Of a DNA stretch of 42,324 nucleotides, positions 30,567 through 39,689 are shown one piece after another. The stretch comes from Desulfarculus sp. Lineage in GTDB: Bacteria > Desulfobacterota > Desulfarculia > Desulfarculales > Desulfarculaceae. Under the pieces are notes generated by a model, which saw nothing but the letters and a program-made list of their open reading frames with translations, was not told where the DNA came from and did not search any database. Position 1 is the first letter of the stretch, and the number at the start of each line of letters is the position of its first letter. Both the position numbers and the translations under genes were made by a program. The stretch lies in contig JACQYR010000133.1 of NCBI GenBank assembly GCA_016208115.1, positions 1-42,324 of the forward strand, read 5' to 3'.

Positions 30567-32405
30567 CTACCGTCCCTGGAGCGCTCCCTCGATGAGGGCC
30601 TGCAATTGGTTGAAGCGCACCGGCTTGCCCAGGTGGGCCAGCACGTTGGGGCCGGTGGGCAGGGTCTCCCGGGCCTGGGCCGGGTCGCCGCTGACCACGA
30701 TGACCTTGACCTGGGGGTTGATCCCGCGCAGGCGTCTGAGGCACTCCGGCGCGGACATGCCCGGCATGTGCAGGTCCATGATGACCAGCCCCACCGGCTG
30801 GGCGCGGAAGACCGCCAGGGCCTCCTGGCCGCCCTGGGCCTTGAGGACCCGGTAGCCGTGCAGGCTCAGGAGTTCCCCCAGGCTATCCAAGACCGACACC
30901 TCGTCATCCACCAAAAGCAGGGAGCGCCCACGGGCCAGGCCAGGGCTTTCCCCTGGGGAGTCCAGAGGCTCCGCCGGCAGGGGCTGGGGGCTGGCCGGCC
31001 AGTAGAGCGAGAAGCGCGTGCCCTGGCCTGGGCCGCTCTGGCAGGCGATGGCCCCGCCGTGGGCCTCCATGATGCCCTGGGCCGTGGCCAGGCCCAGGCC
31101 GCTGCCCTGGCCGGCGGACTTGGTGCTGAAGAAGGGGTCAAAGGCCCGCCCCAGGGTGTCCTGGTCCATGCCCTGGCCGGTGTCGGTGACGGTGAGCAGC
31201 ACGTATTCACCCGGCCGCAGGGGGGGATGGGCCTTGGCTCGGCGGCCATTCAACTTCAATGCACGGGTGGCCAGCACCAACTTGCCTCCCTGGGGCATGG
31301 CGTCGCGGGCGTTCAAGGTCAGGTTGAGGAGCGCCTGCTCTATCTGCACGGGGTTGCCCAAAATCAGGGGCAGGTTGGGCGCAAGGTCGGTGGTCAGGTT
31401 GATCTGGCTGGGCAGCGTGGTTTCCAGCATGCCGGTAAGGCGGCGTATCTCCTGGTTGAGGCTTAGCAAAGTCAGTTGAGCGGGGCCTTGCCGGCCTAGG
31501 GACAAGAGGCCGCGCACCAGCTCGGAACCGCGCTGGGCCGCGTCGGCGATGCGGGTCAGGCATTGGTGGAGCACAGGGGCGGGGGCATGGGTTTGCAGCA
31601 GCCTCTCGGTATTGGCGGTGATGACCTGCAGCAGGTTGTTGAAGTCGTGGGCCACGCCAGCGGCCAGGGTGGCCATGGCCTGGAGCTTCTGGGACCTACG
31701 CAGGGACTTTTCCATGGATAGGTAGTTGGTGACGGTAAAGCCGGCCATGGAGAAGCAGAAGCCCAACACCCCGTACTCCATGAGGAATATGCGAGAGGGC
31801 ATGCCCTGGGAAACCAGAATGTCATGGAAGGCCAAGATGGCCCAAAAACCCATCCCCACGGCGAGGTAGGGGAACTCTGGCAGGCGTTTTCTAGCCTTCC
31901 ACGGCCAGATGAACAAGAAGTGGCAGATGATCGCCCCAAGATATATCTGCATCACAATCCCCAGGGGCTTCATGGATGGCCTGGGGTAATAACCCTCCAG
32001 CCAGAGGCTGGCGCGGCTTACCAGGTGGTCCACCACGATGAAGGGGCTGAGCCAGATAAGGGCCAGCCAGACCAGCAGGGACAGCGCAAATAGGTGATGC
32101 AGCAGCCGCGAGCCCCTGGAAAGATAGGCATAAATTAAATTGGCCACGGCGTACATCGTGAGCAGCATGACGCTGTACAGGCTGCGGTGCAGCACCGCCA
32201 GGATTGTGATGTTGTTGGTCTGGAAATTAAAGAAAATTAAGGTGTTATAGAAAGACGCCGCCAGACAGGCCAACGCCCCCCAGCCCAGCCAAATTTGGCG
32301 TTTTGTCTTGAGGAAAAACCAGAACTGGGCCACGGCCATGGAAAAGGCCACGGAGGCCACCAGCATGGGCCCCGAGGAAACCAGGAATAAGTAATCAACG
32401 TACAT
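30567..32405 (-). CDS. membrane hybrid histidine kinase, copy 1 (ychF-proximal)
   Basis: 612 residues, the same length and plan as its paralogue at 28412-30250. It has about seven hydrophobic helices (1-225), an H-box [14 protein letters not shown] near 252, HATPase motifs ([45 protein letters not shown]) and a receiver from about 490 with LLLVDDEVSVLDSL and [13 protein letters not shown]. The kinase and receiver parts are highly similar to the paralogue, whereas the sensor helices share only scattered positions such as FLMEYG-LGFCF and WLGWGAL. The signal is unknown. The ribosome site is weak. An output partner is not present in the window. Confidence 0.88.
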   Translation of the reverse strand: MYVDYLFLVSSGPMLVASVAFSMAVAQFWFFLKTKRQIWLGWGALACLAASFYNTLIFFNFQTNNITILAVLHRSLYSVMLLTMYAVANLIYAYLSRGSRLLHHLFALSLLVWLALIWLSPFIVVDHLVSRASLWLEGYYPRPSMKPLGIVMQIYLGAIICHFLFIWPWKARKRLPEFPYLAVGMGFWAILAFHDILVSQGMPSRIFLMEYGVLGFCFSMAGFTVTNYLSMEKSLRRSQKLQAMATLAAGVAHDFNNLLQVITANTERLLQTHAPAPVLHQCLTRIADAAQRGSELVRGLLSLGRQGPAQLTLLSLNQEIRRLTGMLETTLPSQINLTTDLAPNLPLILGNPVQIEQALLNLTLNARDAMPQGGKLVLATRALKLNGRRAKAHPPLRPGEYVLLTVTDTGQGMDQDTLGRAFDPFFSTKSAGQGSGLGLATAQGIMEAHGGAIACQSGPGQGTRFSLYWPASPQPLPAEPLDSPGESPGLARGRSLLLVDDEVSVLDSLGELLSLHGYRVLKAQGGQEALAVFRAQPVGLVIMDLHMPGMSAPECLRRLRGINPQVKVIVVSGDPAQARETLPTGPNVLAHLGKPVRFNQLQALIEGALQGR

Positions 32406-32511
32406 ATTGGGTATTCCGGGACCTTTCGCGCCGGGGCCGGCTGGGGCGGGCCTGGCCGGGGGCCTTGCCGGAGATATTGAATTAACGGGTGATTTTGGCG
32501 CTGATATTCTT

Positions 32512-33473
32512 CTAGATGTTGAAGCGCACGTGCAGGATGTCGCCGTCCTGCACCAAGTAATCCCGGCCGCAGAGCTTCATCAGGCCGGCCTTCTTGACCG
32601 CCGCCTCGGAGCCCAGGGAGATGATGTCCTCGTAGCGCATGACCTCGGCGCGGATGAAGCCCTTTTGCAGGTCGCTGTGGATGACGCCGGCGGCCTCGTC
32701 GGCGGCGGCGCCCCGGCGCACCGTCCAGGCCCGCCCCTCGTCTCCAGGGCGCTTTCGGTTAGCCCCAGGTCGGCCATGAACTCAGCGCGCTCCTCGTCGC
32801 CCAGCTCGGCCAAGTCGGCCTCGATGGCCGCGCGCACCACCACCGGCGGCTCGGGCGTGCCCAAGTCCGGCGGGGCGGGGTCGTCCTCGGCGTTGTTGGC
32901 CACCACGATCAGGGGCCGGGCGGTCAAGAGGCCAAAGCCCTTGAGCTTGGGATGGTCCATGAAGACCCGGTCGCCGCGCAGGGGCCGGTTGTCCTCCAGG
33001 ATCACTAAAGCCTGCTCGCACAGGCTTTGCTCCTCCTGGTCCACCTTGCGCCCGCGCTGGCGCTCGCCGGCCATGCGCTCCAGGCGCCGTTCCACGGTGA
33101 TGAGGTCGTTCAACAATAGCTCGTCGCCAAAGGCCGCGTGGTCGCCTTTGGGGTTGGGCGCGCCCAGGCCGGCGTCGAAGTTGCGCACCACCTCGATGAG
33201 CCCCTCGCACTGCCGTAGCTCGGGCGGTAGCCGGGTGGTGGGGTCCTCGGGCTTGGCCAGGGCCGGGGCTGGGTCCAGGTAGGTGATCTGGGCGTGGGTG
33301 GTCTTCTTGGGGTTGAACAGGGCCGAGAGCTTGTCCACCCTCTGGTCGGGCACCGGCAGGATGTCCGTGCCGGCCTGGTCGCTGCCCTTGTCGCCGGTTA
33401 GTTTGCGCCCGGCCAGGGCGGCGAAGAGGGTGGATTTGCCCGCCCCAGGCAGTCCGCAAAGAGCCAATCTCAT
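32512..33473 (-). pseudogene. ychF: YchF/OLA1-like GTP/ATP-binding protein with internal deletion and frameshift
   Basis: The N-terminal frame starts MRLALCGLPGAGKSTLFAAL with an intact P-loop and runs to EERAEFMADLGLTESALE. The C-terminal frame resumes one step away at GRAWTVRRGAAADEAAGVIH and continues FIRAEVMRYEDI to VQDGDILHVRFNI, the DUF933/TGS-like domain. Intact YchF has about 20 residues between these blocks, which are missing; the junction is near 32736-32746. The family binds ribosomes and hydrolyses ATP. The N-terminal frame alone would run to 32580. Like aprA this is a widely conserved gene, so real loss and assembly error both remain open. Its 3' end was copied in the kinase duplication (30308-30413). 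Confidence 0.85.
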
Positions 33474-33879
33474 ATGAAAATCACTCTTAAGTAGAGATGA
33501 TAAGAGCTATTATTGATTGCCAGCGTGGTAGCGAGATTAAATACCGCCATTTTTGATCGGGGTCAAGGCCTAACTACGCTGAAAAGCGTTCACATTATTA
33601 AATAAATTTGGCCGGACCATTTGGCGTTCCCAGCGAATCTTGGCGGTATTTGTGGCTTGTTTGGGTGGGTATCGGCAGGGGGCTATTAAAAGTTGCCAAG
33701 GATAATGAACCATGCCTGGCAGGCTGATGGCTGGGGATTGCCGTCTGTCATAAGCCGCCAGTTAAAGGCGTAACGCCACCACCCGGGTGGCTGGCAATAA
33801 ACCATATTGGTTAGTATTGCTAAATAAAATTAGTATTCACAACTGTGCCGAACATGGCCGGACCATTTAATTGGCGGCC
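33474..33879. other. AT-rich intergenic region with nested repeats, no gene seen
   Basis: About 400 bases of much lower GC than the surroundings. Contents: a 14-base direct repeat TGGCCGGACCATTT at 33609-33622 and 33855-33868; an 11-base inverted repeat AAATACCGCCA (33539-33549) / TGGCGGTATTT (33641-33651); and a 12-base palindrome CCACCCGGGTGG at 33779-33790. No open frame with a ribosome site is visible. It may hold an RNA or be the scar of a lost insertion. Confidence 0.55.
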
Positions 33880-34890
<1,011 letters not shown>

Positions 34891-34985
34891 TTATTACAGG
34901 AAGGCGGGAGGGGGGTCAACCACGGCGGGCGCCGGGTCAGGCCTGGGCACCCGCCGCCGGCGGCCCATCGAGGGCGGGATGCTCG

Positions 34986-34991
34986 TATAAT
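34986..34991 (+). promoter_or_regulatory. -10 element upstream of the amidohydrolase
   Basis: A perfect TATAAT, 35 bases before the start codon of the amidohydrolase gene, in otherwise GC-rich sequence. No recognisable -35 lies at the proper distance. Confidence 0.4.
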
Positions 34992-35025
34992 CTATAGGAA
35001 AGCAACCCTGGCACGGAGGACGGCC

Positions 35026-36111
35026 ATGCGCTGGATTGGCTCTGCTTGGCGAAAGGGCATGACATATCTGGCCCTGCCCCTGTCCCTGGGGCTGTTCCTG
35101 GGGCTGGCCCTGGGGGGCGCGGCCTGGGCGCGATGCCCGGGGGGCTATGTTGACGCGCACACGCACCTGATGGTCATGGAGGCTCGGGGCGGCGGGCGCC
35201 ATGAGCCAAACATGGCCGGGGCCTCCCAGGCGGCCTCGCAGGTGATGGAGCACCTGGGCATGGGCACCCTGCTGGTCATGCCCCCGCCCTTCACCAGGGG
35301 CCAGGGTGACCTCTTCGACGCCGAGGATCTGGCCCAGGCGGTCAAGGCCCATCCCGGGCGGCTGTATTTCCTGGCCGGCGGCGGGTCCTTGAACCTGATG
35401 ATCCAGCAGGCCGTGGCCGATGGGCGAGTGAGCCAGGAGCTGCGGGCGCGCTTCGCGGCGAGGGCCGAGGCCATCGTGGCCCTGGGGGCTCGCGGTTTTG
35501 GCGAGCTGGCGGCGGAGCATCTTTCCTTTCGCCCCGAGCACCCCTACATCTCGGCCCCGCCGGACCATCCCCTGTTCCTGCTCTTGGCCGACCTGGCCGC
35601 GCGCCATGGTCTGCCCATGGACCTGCACATGGAGGCCGTGGCCACGGACATGCCCCTGCCCGAGGGCCTGGGCGCCCCCAACCCGCCCCGCCTGCGCGCC
35701 AACATTGACGCCCTGGAGCGCCTTTTGGCCCACAACCGCCAGGCCAAGATCATCTGGGCCCACGCGGGCTGGGACAACACCGGCCAGCGCGACGCGGCCC
35801 TGTGCCGCCGGCTCCTGGATGCCCACCCCAATCTGTACATGAGCTTCAAGCTGGACAAGCGCCGGGGCCTGCCGGCCAGCCGGCCCCTGGACGGGCAGGG
35901 GCGCCTGAAGCCGGAGTGGCTGGAGCTGGTGGCCGCCCACCCGGAGCGCTTCATCCTGGGCAGCGACCACTTCTTTCTGGCCAGCGGCGACATGCGCCAA
36001 CTGCCCCAGCGGGCGCCGGGCATGAAGATGCTGCTGGGGTTGTTGCCCCCGGAGTTGGCCGAGCAGGTGGGGTGTGAAAATCCGAGGAGGATATTTGGGT
36101 TGGGGGAGTAG
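35026..36111 (+). CDS. exported amidohydrolase-family (TIM-barrel) metal-dependent hydrolase
   Basis: 361 residues. An N-terminal signal peptide (MTYLALPLSLGLFLGLALGG, cleavage around AAWA-RC) directs export. The mature part has metal-binding VDAHTHL directly after it, then MDLHMEAVATD, IIWAHAGWDN and FILGSDHFFL, the order of His, His, His and Asp ligands in amidohydrolase-2 enzymes. The substrate is unknown. The ATG at 35026 is supported by GGAGG six bases upstream; the frame stays open far upstream through the antisense of hemB, which is a GC artefact. It is on the plus strand, opposite to hemB. Confidence 0.85.
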   Translation: MRWIGSAWRKGMTYLALPLSLGLFLGLALGGAAWARCPGGYVDAHTHLMVMEARGGGRHEPNMAGASQAASQVMEHLGMGTLLVMPPPFTRGQGDLFDAEDLAQAVKAHPGRLYFLAGGGSLNLMIQQAVADGRVSQELRARFAARAEAIVALGARGFGELAAEHLSFRPEHPYISAPPDHPLFLLLADLAARHGLPMDLHMEAVATDMPLPEGLGAPNPPRLRANIDALERLLAHNRQAKIIWAHAGWDNTGQRDAALCRRLLDAHPNLYMSFKLDKRRGLPASRPLDGQGRLKPEWLELVAAHPERFILGSDHFFLASGDMRQLPQRAPGMKMLLGLLPPELAEQVGCENPRRIFGLGE

Positions 36112-36143
36112 GGGGAGGGGGGCGATAATAGCGAGCATTTTTA

Positions 36144-36172
36144 TTGACAACAAAAGTATAGTATAGTAATTT
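36144..36172 (+). promoter_or_regulatory. promoter of the TcmP-Gp37 pair
   Basis: A perfect TTGACA (36144-36149) and TAATTT (36167-36172) lie 17 bases apart in a strikingly AT-rich spacer, about 50 bases before the tcmP start. The -10 is weak, but GTATAGTATAG repeats offer alternatives. Confidence 0.5.
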
Positions 36173-36226
36173 GTTCTGGAACTTAGCTATGGTTGTGGGG
36201 GTAAAACTGTTTAGGGGTGGGGGAGT

Positions 36227-37348
36227 ATGGTAGACCAAACTTGGTTTGAAGAGGCGACTCCACAGTCCATAGTCAAAACGAAAATTGTTTCCAGCTATTT
36301 TCAGGCCTGGGCTGGAGTAATGACAAATGTCATCAAACGCAGCCCACGATTCACGGAAAGGAAGTTGGTATACATCGATCTGTTTTGCGGACCAGGAAAG
36401 TATAAGGATGAAACTATTTGCACCCCTTTATTGGTCCTAACACACGCGGTAAATCATCCAGAGCTATCCCAATACCTTCAAACTATTTTCAATGACAAAA
36501 ATCAGGGTAACATAGAGTCATTAATGGCGGCTGTTGAAGAGATTGAAGGTATTGGGCGATTAAAATTCAAGCCCATATTTATCTGCGACGAGGTTGGGGA
36601 AGAGTTTGCTGAGAGGTTAGCCAAGAGCAACATGCCACCTAGCCTCATATTTCTTGATCCTTGGGGGTATAAGGGTTTATCTATTAAACTGATTAAATCG
36701 CTCATCCGTAGCTGGGGCAGTGATTGCATTTTGTTTTTCAATTACCAACGTATTAATAGATCGTTAACCTACCCCCTATTTGCGCTCCATTTTCAGCAAC
36801 TATTTGGCGAAGAGCGCTTTTCAGCTTTGTCAGCCCTAGTTGATACGTTACCATCGGAAGAAAGAGAAGCGACTATCATTACCGCATTAGTCGAGAGCCT
36901 ACAGCAACACTGCGGAGAGTTTGTTTTGCCTTTTAAATTTAAGGATGATGGTGGCAATCGGACGAGTCATTATCTGGTATTCGTTAGTAAAGCGTTTAAG
37001 GGATATGACCTTATGAAGGGGGTCATGGAAAAGACTAGTTCAAAAGAATACCAGGGAGTTGCCAATTTTGAATATGCACCGGTTGTTAATGAAAAATATC
37101 CTTTGCTCTCAATGTTAAACAGACCATTAAGTGATTTATATAAAATGATATTGATGGACTATTCTGGTATAACCAAAACTGTATGGGAAATCTATAGGGA
37201 GCATAGCATCGGCAAACCATACGTGTTGCGACACTACAAATCAGTATTGAGCCAACTCGAAAAGGATGGCTTAATATTTATCAAAATACCAGATGGCAAG
37301 CGTCGCAAGGGCAACCCAGGCGATAAAGCCATTGTGACTTTTCCGTAG
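36227..37348 (+). CDS. tcmP: three-Cys-motif partner protein TcmP
   Basis: 373 residues recognised as TcmP, a family defined by pairing with Gp37/Gp68-type three-Cys proteins. YIDLFCGPGKY at 49-59 resembles a methyltransferase SAM-binding motif I, and FLDPWGYKGL at 142-151 resembles a motif IV (D-P-P-Y type). The C-terminus (about 310-370) looks like a winged helix (VLRHYKSVLSQLEKDGLIFI). The biochemical function is not established. The gene is much richer in A and T than its neighbours and uses different codons, a sign of horizontal arrival. It is followed after 12 bases by its partner. GGGGTG and GGGGAG before the ATG give a plausible ribosome site. Confidence 0.87.
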   Translation: MVDQTWFEEATPQSIVKTKIVSSYFQAWAGVMTNVIKRSPRFTERKLVYIDLFCGPGKYKDETICTPLLVLTHAVNHPELSQYLQTIFNDKNQGNIESLMAAVEEIEGIGRLKFKPIFICDEVGEEFAERLAKSNMPPSLIFLDPWGYKGLSIKLIKSLIRSWGSDCILFFNYQRINRSLTYPLFALHFQQLFGEERFSALSALVDTLPSEEREATIITALVESLQQHCGEFVLPFKFKDDGGNRTSHYLVFVSKAFKGYDLMKGVMEKTSSKEYQGVANFEYAPVVNEKYPLLSMLNRPLSDLYKMILMDYSGITKTVWEIYREHSIGKPYVLRHYKSVLSQLEKDGLIFIKIPDGKRRKGNPGDKAIVTFP

Positions 37349-37360
37349 GGCGGTTTGAAA

Positions 37361-38074
37361 GTGGCCACTCAATCAAAGATCGAATGGACTGAATCCACCT
37401 GGAACCCGGTCACGGGCTGCACCAAGATCAGCCCGGGCTGCAAGCACTGCTACGCCGAGCGCCTGGCCAAGCGGCTCAAGGCCATGGGCCAGCCCAACTA
37501 CGCCAACGGCTTCGAGGTCACGCTGCACCCGGGCATGCTGGAGGCCCCCCTGGGCTGGCGCAAGCCTCAGATGGTTTTCGTCAACTCCATGAGCGACCTT
37601 TTCCATGACGATGTGCCCCCGGATTTCATCCGCAAAGTCTTCAAGATCATGGAGTGGGCCACGCAGCACCGCTTTCAGGTGCTCACCAAGCGGGCTGAGC
37701 GCCTGGCCGAACTGGCTCCCGGCCTGCCCTGGCCGGCCAATGTCTGGCAGGGCGTTACCGTGGAGAACGCCGACTACGCCTTCCGCGTGGATTATCTAAG
37801 GGAAGTGCCGGCGGCGGTGAAGTTCCTGTCCCTGGAGCCGTTGCTAAGCCCCATCCCCAACCTGAAGCTGCGTGGTATTGATTGGGTGATCGTGGGGGGG
37901 GAGTCAGGGCCGGGCGCGCGGCCCATGGACCGGGAGTGGGTCTTGGACCTCCGCGACCAGTGCCGTAGGGCCAAGGTGCCCTTCTTTTTCAAGCAGTGGG
38001 GCGGCACCAATAAGAAGAAGGCAGGCCGCCTGTTGGACGGCCTCACTTATAGCGAGATGCCGGTTGCGGCTTGA
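37361..38074 (+). CDS. Gp37/Gp68-family three-Cys-motif protein (phage-type, radical-SAM-like)
   Basis: 237 residues of the phage Gp37/Gp68 family (DUF5131 type). [19 protein letters not shown] begins the protein, and the three cysteines at 20, 27 and 30 (C-x6-C-x2-C, then YAERLA) probably bind a 4Fe-4S cluster as in radical-SAM enzymes. Other family marks are [36 protein letters not shown] and [19 protein letters not shown] start at 37361 has AGGGCGG at seven bases; a TTG at 37355 is the alternative. Its composition is GC-rich like the host, unlike tcmP, so the two members of the pair differ in history or in amelioration. Function is not established. Confidence 0.87.
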   Translation: MATQSKIEWTESTWNPVTGCTKISPGCKHCYAERLAKRLKAMGQPNYANGFEVTLHPGMLEAPLGWRKPQMVFVNSMSDLFHDDVPPDFIRKVFKIMEWATQHRFQVLTKRAERLAELAPGLPWPANVWQGVTVENADYAFRVDYLREVPAAVKFLSLEPLLSPIPNLKLRGIDWVIVGGESGPGARPMDREWVLDLRDQCRRAKVPFFFKQWGGTNKKKAGRLLDGLTYSEMPVAA

Positions 38075-38082
38075 CGCTAACC

Positions 38083-38325
38083 TCTGCCTCCAGCGGGACG
38101 CTCCCGTCTACCGGCCATCCTTCCCGGCCTTGGGGGGCGCCCCAGTTGGTTTCGGCGTGGCAATTGGTTGGCGTAATGCCAGCCAGCAAGGCGTCCAGGC
38201 TGTACCCCTCTTTGGCTACCTGGGTCGGCACAGGTCCTCCTGCCACGTATCCCCGCCTCCAGCGGGTTACCCTCGCCTTATCAGCCATCCTTCCTGACTG
38301 GCACGGGCCCGCCCCAGGACGAGCC
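38083..38325 (-). pseudogene. decayed mazEF toxin-antitoxin remnant
   Basis: On the minus strand 38115-38204 reads YSLDALLAGITPTNCHAE then TNWGAPQGREGW, the C-terminal signature of MazE-type antitoxins (Y-x-LDELLAGITPEN...G-x-x-VGREVW). The region before it lacks the AbrB-like DNA-binding half. A 12-base and an 11-base direct repeat (38086-38097 with 38114-38124; 38255-38266 with 38284-38294) show that the end of the antitoxin and the start of the next gene (MADKARVTRWRRGYV, perhaps a mazF start) occur twice. No intact toxin frame remains. Identification is from memory of the family. Confidence 0.55.
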
Positions 38326-39528
38326 TCAGGGCGCGGGCTGGGCCTCGGGCTTCTTGATCTCCTCGGCGGTGAGGTAGCAGGCCGGGTCGTCGGCCCACAG
38401 GTCGCCAAAGGCCGCCTCGGCGCGCACCCTGAAGTTGCCGCCGCAGATGTCCAGCCAGCGGCACTCCACGCAGCGGCCCTTGAGGTGGGGGCGCTTGTCC
38501 TTGAGCTTGCTCAGGATGGGCTGCGCCGGGTCGGTCCATATCTGGCTGAAGGGCCGCTCGGTTACGTTGCCCACCGTGAGGTGGCGCCAGAACTGGTCGG
38601 GGTGTACCGAGCCGTCCCAGCTAACGCAGCCTATGCCCCGGCCCGAGCTGTTGCCCTCGTTCCATTGCAGGAGTTTCAATACCTCGGCCGCCCGAGCGGG
38701 GTCTTCCCTAAGTAGCCGCAGATACACGTAAGGCCCGTCGGCGTGGTTGTCCACGGTCAGCACCTCCGGGGCCTGGCACAGGTCAAAGAGGCGCTGGCTG
38801 CGGTCCATGATGAGGTCCAGCAGGGCGCGGGTGCCGGCGTGGTCCAGGTCCTCGTCAATCAGCTTGGAGCCCCGGCCGGCGTAGACCAAGTGGTAGAAGC
38901 AAACCCTCGGTATGCCTTCTCTTTCCAGCAGATCGAAGACTGCGGGCACCTCGGGGGCGTTGTGCTTGAAGACCGTGAAGCGTAGCCCCACCTTGAGCCC
39001 CGCGGCCAGGCAGTTGCGGATGCCGGCCAGGGCGTCGTCAAAGGCTCCGGGCACCCCCCGGAACTGGTCGTGCATGGGTTGCATGCCGTCCAGGGACACG
39101 CCCACGTACGACAGGCCTATGTCTTTTAATTCCTTGGCCTTGTCGCTGGTAATCAGGGTGCCGTTGGTGCTGATGACCGCGCGCATGCCCTTGGCCACGG
39201 CGTAGCGGGCCAGCTCGGGCAGGTCGGGGCGCATCAGGGGCTCGCCACCGCTGAAGAGGATCACCGGCGCGCCGTACTGGGCGAGGTCGTCAATCATGGC
39301 CTTGGCCTGGGCGGTGGTCAGCTCCGAGGGCGCCGGGCCGGCGGTGGCGTGGGCATAGCAGTGCTGGCACCTTAGGTTGCAGGCCTTGGTCATGTTCCAG
39401 ACCACCACCGGCTTCTTGTCGGCGGCGAATTGCAGCAGATGGCTGGGCAGGTCCTTGGAATGCCTACCGTAACGCAGGGCGTCCGAGGGCTCCACGGTGC
39501 CGCAGTAAAGCTTGCTAATGCCGATCAT
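38326..39528 (-). CDS. ahbC: AhbC, 12,18-didecarboxysiroheme deacetylase (radical SAM)
   Basis: 400 residues. The N-terminus MIGISKLYCGTVEPSDALRY is characteristic of AhbC. The radical-SAM cluster is C50-x3-C54-x2-C57 (CNLRCQHC) followed by the SAM-binding FSGGEPLMRP. A C-terminal SPASM-type cysteine set is present (GRGIGCVSWDG, GRCVECRWLDICGGN). In sulfate reducers and methanogens AhbC removes two acetate groups from didecarboxysiroheme to give Fe-coproporphyrin, the step before AhbD makes heme. AhbD is related, so the exact member is less certain than the family. GAGGG lies eight bases before the ATG. It is cotranscribed with none of its present neighbours. Confidence 0.83.
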   Translation of the reverse strand: MIGISKLYCGTVEPSDALRYGRHSKDLPSHLLQFAADKKPVVVWNMTKACNLRCQHCYAHATAGPAPSELTTAQAKAMIDDLAQYGAPVILFSGGEPLMRPDLPELARYAVAKGMRAVISTNGTLITSDKAKELKDIGLSYVGVSLDGMQPMHDQFRGVPGAFDDALAGIRNCLAAGLKVGLRFTVFKHNAPEVPAVFDLLEREGIPRVCFYHLVYAGRGSKLIDEDLDHAGTRALLDLIMDRSQRLFDLCQAPEVLTVDNHADGPYVYLRLLREDPARAAEVLKLLQWNEGNSSGRGIGCVSWDGSVHPDQFWRHLTVGNVTERPFSQIWTDPAQPILSKLKDKRPHLKGRCVECRWLDICGGNFRVRAEAAFGDLWADDPACYLTAEEIKKPEAQPAP

Positions 39529-39623
39529 GGTACAGGCCCTCGCTGGGGTTTAAGCGTTGGCGCTGGGTTATAACCCACGGGTGTGTTTGAGGATACCAGC
39601 CAAGCCCCGCTTTGTGAAGTGTG

Positions 39624-39664
39624 GCGAGGGGAATCCAGGGCAGCGTAGCCCGGATTCCCCTCGC
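39624..39664 (-). terminator. long hairpin between the ClpX-like gene and ahbC
   Basis: Perfect 13-base arms GCGAGGGGAATCC (39624-39636) and GGATTCCCCTCGC (39652-39664) enclose a further GGGC/GCCC stem. It lies 26 bases after the stop of the ClpX-like gene. No T-run follows on the minus strand, so it may stop transcription inefficiently or protect the 3' end. Confidence 0.6.
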
Positions 39665-39689
39665 GAATTGGCTTCAGGAAAGGTCTGGC

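Noticed and set aside
38083-38300. Paired short direct repeats as a CRISPR array or peptide-precursor gene for the radical-SAM enzyme
   Set aside because: Only two copies exist, 169 bases apart and imperfect, and they fit a duplicated antitoxin/toxin junction. The radical-SAM enzyme has the AhbC signature and needs no peptide.
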